A stretch of DNA of 64,000 nucleotides from Phyllobacterium sp. T1293 (GTDB lineage: Bacteria; Pseudomonadota; Alphaproteobacteria; Rhizobiales; Rhizobiaceae), in NCBI RefSeq assembly GCF_020731415.2, contig NZ_CP088273.1, positions 1,741,001 through 1,805,000 of the forward strand, given 5' to 3'. Below are positions 9,094-18,378 of the stretch, in pieces (position 1 is the stretch's first letter; every line of letters starts with the position of its first letter). The translations under genes and the position numbers were made by a program. The notes under the pieces were generated by a model, which was given only the letters and a program-made list of their open reading frames with translations, was not told where the DNA came from and did no database searches.

Positions 9094-9663
9094 ATGGAAG
9101 TCATTCTTCTCGAACGCATCAGCCGCCTCGGCCAGATGGGTGAAACAGTCAAGGTAAAGGACGGCTTTGCCCGTAACTTCCTTCTGCCGCAGGGCAAGGC
9201 TCTTCGTGCCAACGAAGCCAACAAGAAGAAGTTCGAAGGCCAGCGCGCCCAGCTCGAAGCACGTAACCTTGAGCGCAAGACCGAAGCTCAGGCAATCGCT
9301 GACAAGCTCAACGGCAAGACATTCGTTGCTGTTCGCTCCGCCGGTGAAACCGGTCAGCTGTACGGTTCAGTCACGACGCGCGACATTGCTGACCTGATCA
9401 CTGCAGAAGGTTTCTCGATCAACCGCAACCAGGTTGAGCTGAACACACCAATCAAGACGATTGGCCTGCACAAGATCGTTCTGGCTCTGCATGCAGAAGT
9501 CGAAGCAACTGTTACGATCAACATTGCCCGTACTGCCGATGAAGCCGAGCGTCAGGTAAAGGGTGAAGACCTCACCTCTGCTGAAGCCATCTACGGCATT
9601 GAAGAAACACCGCTTTCTGACGAATTCTTCGACGAAGACGAAGAAGGCGAAGAAAACGCCTGA
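9094..9663 (+). CDS. rplI: 50S ribosomal protein L9
   Basis: L9 is an elongated 50S protein that influences reading-frame fidelity. The 189-residue product begins [19 protein letters not shown] and has the signature [20 protein letters not shown] at about 23-42. It ends in an acidic tail ([15 protein letters not shown]), a feature of alphaproteobacterial L9. A ribosome site GAAAGGA lies upstream, and a strong terminator follows at 9712-9743. Confidence 0.97.
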   Translation: MEVILLERISRLGQMGETVKVKDGFARNFLLPQGKALRANEANKKKFEGQRAQLEARNLERKTEAQAIADKLNGKTFVAVRSAGETGQLYGSVTTRDIADLITAEGFSINRNQVELNTPIKTIGLHKIVLALHAEVEATVTINIARTADEAERQVKGEDLTSAEAIYGIEETPLSDEFFDEDEEGEENA

Positions 9664-9711
9664 TTTTAAAGCAGAAACCACTCCTTGCGAGTGATGTTTG
9701 CTTTACCATAA

Positions 9712-9743
9712 AACACCCGGCAGAGATGTCGGGTGTTTTTTTG
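9712..9743 (+). terminator. Rho-independent terminator of the rplI operon
   Basis: ACACCCG and CGGGTGT form a stem with a 10-base loop, followed by a run of seven T. It sits about 50 bases after rplI. Confidence 0.9.
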
Positions 9744-9856
9744 CTTTTCAGAATCAAAAAAACAGGTAGATTTATTTATCCTACCCCACGCCCGACCTTG
9801 GCTCTCCCTTGAGCCTCATAATGGCCGAGCTCTATCGTCAATGATGGAGATTGTTC

Positions 9857-11137
9857 ATGAATGCCATCCTTAAGGCCGCCCTCTCGCGGCTTGTTCACAC
9901 TGGTACACTTGTTATCACTGACTCCTCCGGCCAAAACCGCACCTTTGGTGATGGAACCGGAGAACCGATCCATTTCCGCATCAATACGGCCGCTGCCGAA
10001 CGGCGGATTGCCTTTGATCCATCCCTGCATTTCGCCGAAGCCTATATGAACGGCGAACTCGATGTTCTCGATGGCGATATCTATGACGTCCTCAAGATCA
10101 TTTTCGAAAATACCGGGGCAACCGTTGCCCGCGAGCCATGGATGCTGGCGCTGGAGGGCATTCGCCGTGCCACCCGCCGCCTGCACCAGATGAATACGCT
10201 TGCCCGTTCATCAAGCAATGTACACAGGCATTACGATCTGTCTGAAGACCTGTACCGGCTGTTTCTCGATACGGACATGCAGTATTCCTGCGCCTACTTC
10301 GAACATCCGGATGCAACGCTGGAAGAGGCACAGCTGGCAAAGAAACGGCACATTGCCGCCAAGCTGCTGGTAGAAAAGGGTCACAAGACCCTCGATATCG
10401 GCTGCGGCTGGGGCGGTCTGGGTCTCTACCTTGCCCGCCACCTTGATGCCAATGTGCAGGGTGTTACCCTGTCGCACGAACAGCATGGCATCGCCAACAA
10501 GCGGGCAGTTGACGAGGGTTTATCGGCACAGGCTCGCTTTGACCTGCGCGATTACCGCACCATTGATGACAGTTTTGACCGGATTGTCTCCGTGGGCATG
10601 TTCGAACATGTTGGCGTCGGGCATTTTGCCGAATATTTCCAGCATACGGCCCGGCTTTTGAAGAAGGACGGTGTTTTCCTTCTCCATTCTATTGGCCGTT
10701 CCGATGGCCCGTCCTATACGAATGCCTTTATCCAGAAGTACATTTTTCCGGGTGGTTACATCCCTGCCCTTTCGGAAGTGCTTCCGCATATTGAAAAGGC
10801 TGGCCTCGTTATCACCGATATCGAAATCCTACGGCTGCATTATGCCGACACGTTGCGCATCTGGCGTGAACGCTTCATGGCCAACCGCGACAAGGCAAAG
10901 GCGATCTATGATGAACGCTTCTGCCGCATGTGGGAATTCTATCTGGCTGCATCGGAATCGGCATTCCGCTGGCAGAACCTGATGGTGTTCCAGATACAGC
11001 TGGCACACCGGCAGGAAGCTGTGCCGCTAACGCGCAGCTATATCGAGAAAGAAGAAAAGCGCCTCAAGCGGCTGGAAAGCGAACGCAGCTGCGCCAATAC
11101 GCAGATCGACAACCGGGAATCGGTTGCAGGACGTTAA
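9857..11137 (+). CDS. cfa: Cyclopropane-fatty-acyl-phospholipid synthase family methyltransferase
   Basis: CFA synthase uses S-adenosylmethionine to turn membrane unsaturated acyl chains into cyclopropane chains, a stress and stationary-phase modification. The 426-residue protein has the SAM-binding motif KTLDIGCGWGGLGLYLA at about 177-193. Before it come HYDLSEDLYRLFLD and MQYSCAYFEHP, both conserved in CFA synthases. I chose the ATG at 9857 (MNAILKAAL) because GGAGA lies 6 bases upstream; a TTG two codons earlier is less likely. The gene is monocistronic, between the rplI terminator and a hairpin at 11158. Related methyltransferases with other lipid substrates exist, so the exact product is inferred. 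Confidence 0.88.
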   Translation: MNAILKAALSRLVHTGTLVITDSSGQNRTFGDGTGEPIHFRINTAAAERRIAFDPSLHFAEAYMNGELDVLDGDIYDVLKIIFENTGATVAREPWMLALEGIRRATRRLHQMNTLARSSSNVHRHYDLSEDLYRLFLDTDMQYSCAYFEHPDATLEEAQLAKKRHIAAKLLVEKGHKTLDIGCGWGGLGLYLARHLDANVQGVTLSHEQHGIANKRAVDEGLSAQARFDLRDYRTIDDSFDRIVSVGMFEHVGVGHFAEYFQHTARLLKKDGVFLLHSIGRSDGPSYTNAFIQKYIFPGGYIPALSEVLPHIEKAGLVITDIEILRLHYADTLRIWRERFMANRDKAKAIYDERFCRMWEFYLAASESAFRWQNLMVFQIQLAHRQEAVPLTRSYIEKEEKRLKRLESERSCANTQIDNRESVAGR

Positions 11138-11157
11138 CGTTCGCGCACTTGAATAAA

Positions 11158-11196
11158 ATTGGCCCGCCATGATCGTGATGATCGTGGCGGGCCAAT
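11158..11196 (+). terminator. Strong hairpin after cfa
   Basis: ATTGGCCCGCCA pairs perfectly with TGGCGGGCCAAT around a 15-base loop. It starts 20 bases after the cfa stop and is followed by TATTG rather than a long T-run. Confidence 0.7.
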
Positions 11197-11239
11197 TATT
11201 GATCCACAAGTCTCCGCTGCGGCTGCCCCCACTTCCCCT

Positions 11240-11345
11240 CCGTCATCCTCGGGCTTGACCCGAGGACCCACGGCAGAGGGGACTTTTCCGTAATCATGGC
11301 GCTGCGCAGCAATGGGTCCTCGGGTCAAGCCCGAGGATGACGGAG
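11240..11345. repeat. A-type palindromic doublet
   Basis: Left arm CCGTCATCCTCGGGCTTGAC at 11240, inverted right arm at about 11312-11343, and a spacer of about 40 bases. Each arm is itself a 7-bp hairpin CCTCGGG/CCCGAGG. It belongs to the family also seen at 6.6, 19.3, 22.6, 30.1 and 37.7 kb. The remaining intergenic DNA up to 11628 shows no convincing gene. Confidence 0.85.
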
Positions 11346-11628
11346 GGGAAGCGCACGGATGACGGAGAGAGTGTTGCCTAACGATAACAGTGAGGGAAGT
11401 GCTTGGTGAGATATCGAAGAAGGAGATGCTCCATATCATCGCCGACGGAAGTGCTGATGTGTCAATAGTACCAGACCAAGGAATAAAAGTTTTATCCCCC
11501 AAGGCTGTTAATAACGGGAATCATGGTACCGTTTCGTTCGGACCGTCATTGGTTGTCCAGAGCAGCTTTACACGCCATTTTTAACTGCTTACTGCGGAAC
11601 AGGTATTGGAATCGGGGCGAAAATTAAT

Positions 11629-13128
11629 ATGGCTGAGGCAGCACGCAAATTCCTTGAGGTACGCGACAGTGGAGATAAGCTCTACCGCGAAGCGCCGAAC
11701 AATATCGAAGCCGAGCAGGCGCTGCTGGGTGCTATTCTCATCAACAATGATGCGTTTTACCGTGTTTCCGACTTCCTGAAGGCCGTGCATTTTTACGAGC
11801 CATTGCATCGGAAGATTTTCGATGTGTCCTCGGACATGATCCGCATGGGCAAGATGGCGAATCCCGTCACGCTGAAAACCTTCCTGCCGACGGACGAAAA
11901 AGTCGGCGAGATGACGGTGATGCAATATCTCGTCCGCCTTGTCACAGAAGCGGTTACGGTCATCAATGCCGAGGATTATGGCCGCGCCATCTATGATCTT
12001 GCCACGCGCCGCGCGCTGATCACCATTGGCGAGGATATGGTGAATATCGCCTATGACGCGCCTGTTGATGTAATGCCGCAGGGCCAGATCGAAGACGCTG
12101 AACGCCGGCTGTTCGAACTGGCAGAAACCGGCCGTTATGATGGTGGCTTCCAGACCTTTACCGATGCGGTGAAAACCGCCGTGGATATGGCCAATGCCGC
12201 CTTCATGCGCGATGGTCATCTTTCCGGCGTCTCTACCGGCATCCATTCACTTGATAATCGTATGGGCGGTCTGCAGCCATCGGATTTGATCGTGCTGGCA
12301 GGTCGTCCCGGTATGGGCAAGACGTCGCTTGCCACCAATATCGCCTTCAATATTGCTGCGGCTTACGAGTCCGAGCAGCTGGCGGATGGCACGATCAAGG
12401 CCAAGAATGGCGGCGTTGTCGGCTTCTTCTCCCTCGAAATGTCGTCGGAACAGCTGGCAACCCGTATTATTTCCGAGCAATCGGAAATCAGTTCATCGAA
12501 AATCCGCCGTGGTGAAATCAACGAGGCGGAATTTGAAAAGCTGGTCGCCTGCTCGCAGCATATGCAGAAAGTGCCGCTCTATATCGATCAGACGGGTGGT
12601 ATATCCATTGCCCAGCTTGCCGCCCGTGCCCGGCGCCTCAAGCGCCAGCGCGGCCTTGACGTTCTGGTCATCGACTATATTCAGCTGATGCAGGGGTCTT
12701 CCAAGAAGGCTTCGGAAAACCGCGTACAGGAAATCACCGAAATCACCACGGGTTTGAAAGCGCTCGGCAAGGAACTCAACACACCGATCATTGCCCTGTC
12801 ACAGCTCTCCCGTCAGGTGGAAAGCCGCGAAGACAAGCGTCCGCAGCTCTCCGACTTGCGTGAATCGGGATCAATCGAGCAGGACGCCGACGTGGTGATC
12901 TTCGTTTACCGCGATGAATACTACATCAAGAACAAGGAGCCGAAGGAAGGCACCGAAGAGCATTTCAAGTGGCAGGCAGACCTCAAGGAAGCCATCGGCA
13001 AGGCGGAAGTCATTATCGCCAAGCAGCGTCACGGCCCCACAGGCACGGTAAAGCTCGCTTTCCAGGCGGAATTCACCCGCTTCACGGATCTTGCAGAAGA
13101 ATCACACCTGCCGGAGCGGTTTGAGTAG
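11629..13128 (+). CDS. dnaB: Replicative DNA helicase DnaB
   Basis: DnaB is the hexameric 5'-3' helicase of the replication fork. The 499-residue protein has an N-terminal DnaB domain (PNNIEAEQALLGAILINN at 23-40) and a RecA-like C-terminal domain. The Walker A motif is AGRPGMGKTS at 224-233, and VLVIDYIQLMQG is the Walker B. SQLSRQVESREDKRPQLSDLR is the characteristic DnaB segment. There is no intein or truncation. Confidence 0.97.
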   Translation: MAEAARKFLEVRDSGDKLYREAPNNIEAEQALLGAILINNDAFYRVSDFLKAVHFYEPLHRKIFDVSSDMIRMGKMANPVTLKTFLPTDEKVGEMTVMQYLVRLVTEAVTVINAEDYGRAIYDLATRRALITIGEDMVNIAYDAPVDVMPQGQIEDAERRLFELAETGRYDGGFQTFTDAVKTAVDMANAAFMRDGHLSGVSTGIHSLDNRMGGLQPSDLIVLAGRPGMGKTSLATNIAFNIAAAYESEQLADGTIKAKNGGVVGFFSLEMSSEQLATRIISEQSEISSSKIRRGEINEAEFEKLVACSQHMQKVPLYIDQTGGISIAQLAARARRLKRQRGLDVLVIDYIQLMQGSSKKASENRVQEITEITTGLKALGKELNTPIIALSQLSRQVESREDKRPQLSDLRESGSIEQDADVVIFVYRDEYYIKNKEPKEGTEEHFKWQADLKEAIGKAEVIIAKQRHGPTGTVKLAFQAEFTRFTDLAEESHLPERFE

Positions 13129-13139
13129 GGTTGGTGATT

Positions 13140-13335
13140 GTGGTTCGTGGTTCGTGGTTCGACAAGCTCACCATGAGGGAGAGTGTGGATGCAACGATAA
13201 TCGTCAACATTGCAGATCAAAAAGTTGCAGATCACCAACGTTGTAGCTCTAAAAGTTGCAGATCACAAAAGGTGCAGAATCTAGCACCCTTTCATCACCC
13301 CTCTCCCTCATGGTGAGCTTGTCGAACCACGAACC
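13140..13335. repeat. B-type inverted repeat without an A core
   Basis: Left arm GTGGTTCGTGGTTCGACAAG continues CTCACCATGAGGGAG. The inverted right arm at about 13300-13335 reads CCCTCATGGTGAGCTTGTCG. The interior has loose repeats of the 12-mer GTTGCAGATCAC. The element begins 11 bases after the dnaB stop. Related copies lie near 19.2, 22.5, 30.0, 37.6 and 50.5 kb. Confidence 0.85.
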
Positions 13336-13398
13336 ATCCGAAACAACCAAGGCTCTTTACCTTCCATCTAGTATCCAAATGAAAAGCCTCATACCATT

Positions 13399-14598
13399 TT
13401 GACCAGTTTAACCAGTCCGGACCTCATTGACTTGACCAGCACACAGCCCCACATCACCACCGCAGGCGCTGACCCTCGCCTTGCGGGCGGGCGGCTTACC
13501 ATTGACCTTGATGCGCTTGTCGCAAACTGGAAGCTTCTCGCCGAAAGATCGAAGCCAGCCCAGACAAGTGCTGTCGTCAAGGCAAATGCCTATGGGCTTG
13601 GCATTGAGTATGTCGTGCCCGTGCTTTGGGACGCCGGATGCCGCACATTCTTTGTGGCGCTTGTTGAGGAAGGGTTGCGGGTTAAAGCAATTGCACCGGA
13701 AGCGCGGGTTTTTGTTCTCAATGGCCTGTTTGCCGAGGCCCGTTCTTTCTTTGAAACGTCGGGGCTTATTCCCGTTCTTGGCTCGCACTATGAAATCGAC
13801 CTCTGGGCCCATGCCAATGCCAGCAGCGGATTGAATCTACCCTACGCACTGCATGTGGATACCGGCATGAACCGGCTGGGGCTGACCGTTGCAGAAGCAA
13901 TTGACTTTGCCACCCAAGCCAAAGACATGCCTGTTCTGGTCATGACCCATCTGGCAACCGCCGATGAGCCGCGACATCTTCTCACCCAGCGGCAGATTGA
14001 GTCATTTCAACAGCTTCGCACTGCTTTTGCAGGCATTGAATCAAGCGTGTCCAATTCGTCAGGCATTTTCCACCCGGTTGGCATCGGTTCCGATCTGAGC
14101 CGACCTGGCATCGCCATGTATGGCGGCGAGCCGCTTGCGGGCGAACCCAATCCGATGCGCCCTGTTGTGACGGTCGAAGCGCGGGTTGTGCAAATCCGCA
14201 CCGGCCTCAAAGGCGAGACATCAGGATATGGTGCAACGGCGCTGCTTGAGCGCGACACGCGCATTGCAATCTGCTCGACCGGCTATGCGGATGGTTATCT
14301 GCGCTCAGCCTCGGGCAGTGGCACACCGCTGCGCATTGCTGTACGCAAGGGTGGTGAGGGTTTTGTTGCCGGTCACAAAGTGCCCGTTATCGGGCGGGTG
14401 ACGATGGACATGACATCCTTTGACATCACCGACCTGCCTGAAGATGCCGTCAAACCCGGCGACTATATCGAACTGTTTGGCCACAACATTCTGCTTGATG
14501 AGGCCGCGCGTGCCGCAGGCTCCATCGGCTTTGAACTGTTGACCGGGCTTGGAAACCGCTACCACCGTCGCTACCTCTATTCCGGAAAAGGCGATTGA
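13399..14598 (+). CDS. alr: Alanine racemase
   Basis: Alr is a PLP enzyme that interconverts L- and D-alanine for peptidoglycan. The PLP lysine is Lys61 in AVVKANAYGLG and the catalytic tyrosine is Tyr277 in TSGYGA; HVDTGMNRLG and AMYGGEPL are also conserved. The start is uncertain. The open frame begins at a TTG (13399) with no good ribosome site. An ATG at 13379 opens an 8-codon frame ending at 13402 and would join alr if the TTTT run at 13397-13400 had one more T. The end overlaps radA by one base (TGATG), so the two genes are coupled. Confidence 0.93.
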   Translation: MTSLTSPDLIDLTSTQPHITTAGADPRLAGGRLTIDLDALVANWKLLAERSKPAQTSAVVKANAYGLGIEYVVPVLWDAGCRTFFVALVEEGLRVKAIAPEARVFVLNGLFAEARSFFETSGLIPVLGSHYEIDLWAHANASSGLNLPYALHVDTGMNRLGLTVAEAIDFATQAKDMPVLVMTHLATADEPRHLLTQRQIESFQQLRTAFAGIESSVSNSSGIFHPVGIGSDLSRPGIAMYGGEPLAGEPNPMRPVVTVEARVVQIRTGLKGETSGYGATALLERDTRIAICSTGYADGYLRSASGSGTPLRIAVRKGGEGFVAGHKVPVIGRVTMDMTSFDITDLPEDAVKPGDYIELFGHNILLDEAARAAGSIGFELLTGLGNRYHRRYLYSGKGD

Positions 14599-16001
14599 TG
14601 GCCAAGGCAAGAATTCAATTCATCTGTCAGAACTGCGGAGCTGTACACACGCGCTGGGCTGGCAAATGCGATGCCTGCGGCGAGTGGAACACGCTTGTCG
14701 AGGAAGGCACCGCGGGCGGAATCGGCAGCGGACCCGGCAAATTGTCGGGCCGTAAGGGACGTGCGGTCGCCCTCACCTCTCTTTCAGGCGAGATCGAGGA
14801 TGCGCCGCGCATCCAGTCCGGAATTGGCGAGCTTGACCGTGTAACCGGTGGCGGATTCGTGCGCGGCTCGGCCATTCTCGTGGGCGGTGATCCCGGTATC
14901 GGCAAATCAACCCTGCTCACCCAAGCCGCCGCAGCATTGGCGCGGCAGGGCCACAAGGTCATCTATGTGTCGGGTGAAGAGGCGGTGGCGCAGATCAGAC
15001 TGCGGGCACAGCGTCTGCACGCCGCCGACACGGATGTGCTTCTGGCCGCCGAAACCAATGTCGAAGATATTCTCGCCACCATTTCCGATTCCAAGCGGCC
15101 TGACCTGATCATCATCGATTCGATCCAGACGCTATGGACCGACGCCGCCGATTCGGCACCCGGCACGGTCACGCAGGTGCGCGCCGGGGCGCAGGCGATG
15201 ATCCGTTTTGCCAAACAGACCGGTGCCGCCGTTGTTCTGGTTGGCCATGTCACCAAAGATGGTCAGATTGCCGGACCGCGCGTGGTCGAGCATATGGTCG
15301 ACGCGGTGCTTTATTTCGAAGGCGAAGGCGGCCACCATTACCGCATCCTGCGCACGGTCAAGAACCGTTTCGGACCGACTGATGAGATCGGCGTGTTTGA
15401 AATGTCCGATCGCGGCTTGCGCGAAGTTGCCAATCCGTCCGAGCTTTTTCTCGGCGAACGCAATGACAAATCGCCGGGAGCCGCGGTTTTTGCCGGGATG
15501 GAAGGCACACGCCCAGTACTGGTGGAAATTCAGGCGCTGGTCGCACCCTCATCGCTTGGCACGCCGCGCCGTGCGGTTGTTGGCTGGGACGGCAACCGCC
15601 TTTCGATGATTCTGGCGGTGCTCGAAGCCCATTGCGGTGTCAGGTTCGGCCAACACGATGTTTACCTCAATGTGGCGGGTGGATACCGGATTTCCGAGCC
15701 CGCAGCCGATCTTGCGGTTGCATCTGCACTGGTTTCATCCATTGCTGGTATTGCCCTTCCGGCCGATTGCGTCTATTTCGGCGAAGTCAGCTTGTCTGGC
15801 GCCGTTCGCCCGGTGGCGCATGCGGTGCAGCGGCTGAAGGAAGCAGAGAAGCTTGGGTTCAAGCAGGCAGTTCTTCCCAAGGGAAGCAACGACGTGCCAA
15901 AAGGACGCAACGCCCCTCTGACCGAGACGGCATCACTACCGGACCTTGTGGCCCGGATTGCGGCGTCGGGACCTGCGCATAAACCCAAAAATCCTGTTTG
16001 A
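14598..16001 (+). CDS. radA: DNA repair protein RadA
   Basis: RadA (Sms) is a RecA-like ATPase that promotes branch migration in recombination. The 467-residue protein has an N-terminal zinc finger (Cys10, Cys13, Cys24, Cys27), Walker A GDPGIGKST at 97-105 and the RadA-specific KNRFG motif (RTVKNRFGPTDEIG). A Lon-protease-like C-terminal domain (VNVAGG-type, NVAGGYRISEPAADLAVAS) completes it. I chose the ATG at 14598, which overlaps the alr stop; the TTG one codon earlier is less likely. Length is canonical. Confidence 0.97.
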   Translation: MAKARIQFICQNCGAVHTRWAGKCDACGEWNTLVEEGTAGGIGSGPGKLSGRKGRAVALTSLSGEIEDAPRIQSGIGELDRVTGGGFVRGSAILVGGDPGIGKSTLLTQAAAALARQGHKVIYVSGEEAVAQIRLRAQRLHAADTDVLLAAETNVEDILATISDSKRPDLIIIDSIQTLWTDAADSAPGTVTQVRAGAQAMIRFAKQTGAAVVLVGHVTKDGQIAGPRVVEHMVDAVLYFEGEGGHHYRILRTVKNRFGPTDEIGVFEMSDRGLREVANPSELFLGERNDKSPGAAVFAGMEGTRPVLVEIQALVAPSSLGTPRRAVVGWDGNRLSMILAVLEAHCGVRFGQHDVYLNVAGGYRISEPAADLAVASALVSSIAGIALPADCVYFGEVSLSGAVRPVAHAVQRLKEAEKLGFKQAVLPKGSNDVPKGRNAPLTETASLPDLVARIAASGPAHKPKNPV

Positions 16002-16153
16002 TTTTTGGAAAGAGTTATGCGCCGCTAAAAATGCTACTGCGTCCTTTACGCGTCCGAGAGGATGCGTGGCGCAGTAGAAAGGCAAAACGCGACGACTGAC
16101 CTGATACCGCCATTATCTAAAGGCTGTGTGGGTCAGACTTGGATTGGGGATAC

Positions 16154-16750
16154 ATGGAAATGCCTATTACGTTGCTTGACGGAATTCTTTTGGGCATCAC
16201 TCTCGTTTCGGCGGTACTGGCCATGGTGCGCGGTTTTTCGCGCGAAGTGCTGTCCGTTGTCTCATGGGCAGCGGCTGCGGCTGCGGCCTATCTCTTTTAC
16301 AAGCCCGTCGTGCCTTTCCTTGCGCCCTATATCAGCAATGAAACCATTGCCCAGATTGCAGCGGCCGGTATCGTCTTCATCGTTACGCTGATTATCGTCT
16401 CGGTTATCACCATGAAGATCGCCGATTTCATCATCGACAGCCGTATCGGCGCGCTGGATCGCACACTCGGTTTCCTCTTCGGCGCTGCCCGCGGTGTTCT
16501 GCTTGTGGTTGTTGCGATGCTGTTCTTCAATTGGCTCGTAACCGAGAACCAGCCTGCATGGGTTTCACAGGCAAAATCCAAGCCAATGATCGACTCACTC
16601 GGCGCAAAGCTGATGAGCCTGCTGCCTGAGGACCCGGAAGCAACCATTTTGAAGCGTTTGAAGCCCGGATCGGCGACGGCTCCGGACGCGACAACAGCGC
16701 CGGAACCCAAGGAAGATATCCCGCCTGAAGGCACAACACCCAAGCCTTAA
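16154..16750 (+). CDS. cvpA: CvpA family inner-membrane protein
   Basis: This is a 198-residue CvpA family membrane protein. CvpA is needed for colicin V production in E. coli and is linked more broadly to envelope stress; its biochemical role is not settled. Four hydrophobic segments are visible, the first LLDGILLGITLVSAVLAMV. SRIGALDRTLGFLFGAARG is the conserved family signature. The C-terminus is a low-complexity P/E/T tail. Two ATGs (16154 and 16160) are possible behind GGGGA. It precedes purF by about 120 bases, the same order as in many proteobacteria. Confidence 0.88.
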   Translation: MEMPITLLDGILLGITLVSAVLAMVRGFSREVLSVVSWAAAAAAAYLFYKPVVPFLAPYISNETIAQIAAAGIVFIVTLIIVSVITMKIADFIIDSRIGALDRTLGFLFGAARGVLLVVVAMLFFNWLVTENQPAWVSQAKSKPMIDSLGAKLMSLLPEDPEATILKRLKPGSATAPDATTAPEPKEDIPPEGTTPKP

Positions 16751-16867
16751 CAGCTTTTTGGGTGCGACAAAGGGTTAACTTGGCGTTTGCGTGGTAATAC
16801 CCCACATAGTGTGGCATAATGGAATGACAGATCTTACAGTTGAATCTGCGGCGAAAGGCTTGCGGTA

Positions 16868-18361
16868 ATGACCGACATTTTTCGTGATGAGACCCCTCTC
16901 ATGTCCCTTGACGACGACACACTGCATGAAGAGTGCGGTGTGTTTGGCATTTTGGGGCATCCGGATGCCGCAACGCTGACGGCGCTGGGGCTGCACGCCC
17001 TGCAGCATCGCGGGCAGGAAGCGGCAGGTATCGTCTCCTATGATGGCAAGCAGTTCTGCTCGGAACGCCGTATGGGCCTCGTCGGCGACCATTACACCAA
17101 TCCTGCGACACTGGCTCAATTGCCGGGTGATCGGGCCATCGGCCATGTGCGTTATTCCACAACCGGCGATCCTGCGCTTCGCAATGTCCAGCCGCTGTTT
17201 GCGGAACTGGAAATCGGCGGTATTGCCATTGCCCATAACGGCAACTTCACCAACGGCCTGACGATGCGGCGCAAGCTCATCGCTGATGGTGCCATCTGCC
17301 AGTCCAATTCCGATACGGAAGTTGTCCTGCACCTCATCGCCCGCTCGCGCAGCACCACATCGTCAGACCGCTTCATTGATGCGATCCGCCAGATGGAAGG
17401 CGGCTATGCGATGCTCGCCCTCACCCGCACCAAGCTGATTGCAGCGCGTGACCCCATTGGCATCCGTCCACTCGTCATGGGTGATCTGGACGGCAAGCCA
17501 ATCTTTGCCTCCGAAACCTGCGCGCTTGATATTATCGGCGCGAAGTTTGTCCGCGATATTGAAAACGGCGAAGTGGTTGTCTGCGAAATTCAGGCTGACG
17601 GTTCGATCAGCATTGAGGCCTTCAAGCCGCAAAATCCGAAGCCCGAGCGTATGTGCCTGTTCGAGTATGTCTATTTCGCCCGGCCTGACTCCGTGGTTGG
17701 TGGCCGCAATGTCTATACGGCGCGCAAGAATATGGGCGTTAATCTCGCCAAGGAAGCACCGCTGGAAGCCGATGTTGTGGTTCCGGTTCCCGATGGCGGC
17801 ACCCCTGCTGCAATCGGCTTTGCGCAGGCGAGCGGCATTCCGTTCGAACTCGGCATCATCCGCAACCATTATGTCGGCCGTACCTTTATCGAACCCACCC
17901 AGTCGATCCGTGCTTTCGGCGTCAAGTTGAAGCATTCAGCCAATCGGGCAGTGATCGAAGGCAAGCGCGTTGTGCTGGTGGACGATTCCATCGTGCGCGG
18001 CACCACTTCGGTCAAGATCGTCCAGATGATCCGCGATGCGGGTGCGCGTGAAGTGCATATCCGTGTTGCCAGCCCGATGATCTATCATCCTGACTTCTAC
18101 GGCATTGACACACCGGATGCGGACAAGCTGCTGGCAAACCAGCATGCGACGCTTGCCTCCATGTGCAAATATATTGGTGCAGACTCGCTCGAGTTTCTGT
18201 CGATTGACGGGCTTTACCGGGCGGTCAGCGGTGCGCCGCGCGACGCAAGTTCGCCGCTGTTCACCGATCATTACTTCACTGGTGATTATCCGACCCGGCT
18301 TGTTGACCGGGACGGTATCAGCAATGTGCGCCAGTTCGCGCTTCTCGCAAATAACGGCTAA
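16868..18361 (+). CDS. purF: Amidophosphoribosyltransferase
   Basis: PurF makes 5-phosphoribosylamine from PRPP and glutamine, the first step of purine synthesis. Cys23 in HEECGVFG is the glutaminase nucleophile exposed after removal of a 22-residue propeptide. The glutaminase domain includes GHVRYSTTG. The phosphoribosyltransferase domain has the PRPP loop VVLVDDSIVRGTTS at about 378-391. The 497-residue length is typical. The gene lies 17 bases before an SDR gene, likely in one transcript. Confidence 0.97.
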   Translation: MTDIFRDETPLMSLDDDTLHEECGVFGILGHPDAATLTALGLHALQHRGQEAAGIVSYDGKQFCSERRMGLVGDHYTNPATLAQLPGDRAIGHVRYSTTGDPALRNVQPLFAELEIGGIAIAHNGNFTNGLTMRRKLIADGAICQSNSDTEVVLHLIARSRSTTSSDRFIDAIRQMEGGYAMLALTRTKLIAARDPIGIRPLVMGDLDGKPIFASETCALDIIGAKFVRDIENGEVVVCEIQADGSISIEAFKPQNPKPERMCLFEYVYFARPDSVVGGRNVYTARKNMGVNLAKEAPLEADVVVPVPDGGTPAAIGFAQASGIPFELGIIRNHYVGRTFIEPTQSIRAFGVKLKHSANRAVIEGKRVVLVDDSIVRGTTSVKIVQMIRDAGAREVHIRVASPMIYHPDFYGIDTPDADKLLANQHATLASMCKYIGADSLEFLSIDGLYRAVSGAPRDASSPLFTDHYFTGDYPTRLVDRDGISNVRQFALLANNG

Positions 18362-18378
18362 CGGTTGAGTTTCCATTC

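Noticed and set aside
11390..11584. 64-codon plus-strand frame before dnaB
   Set aside because: Starts at GTG without a ribosome site and has no known motif; probably the dnaB upstream region.
13140..13335. CRISPR-like repeats (GTTGCAGATCAC units)
   Set aside because: Units are short, irregularly spaced and few; there are no Cas genes.
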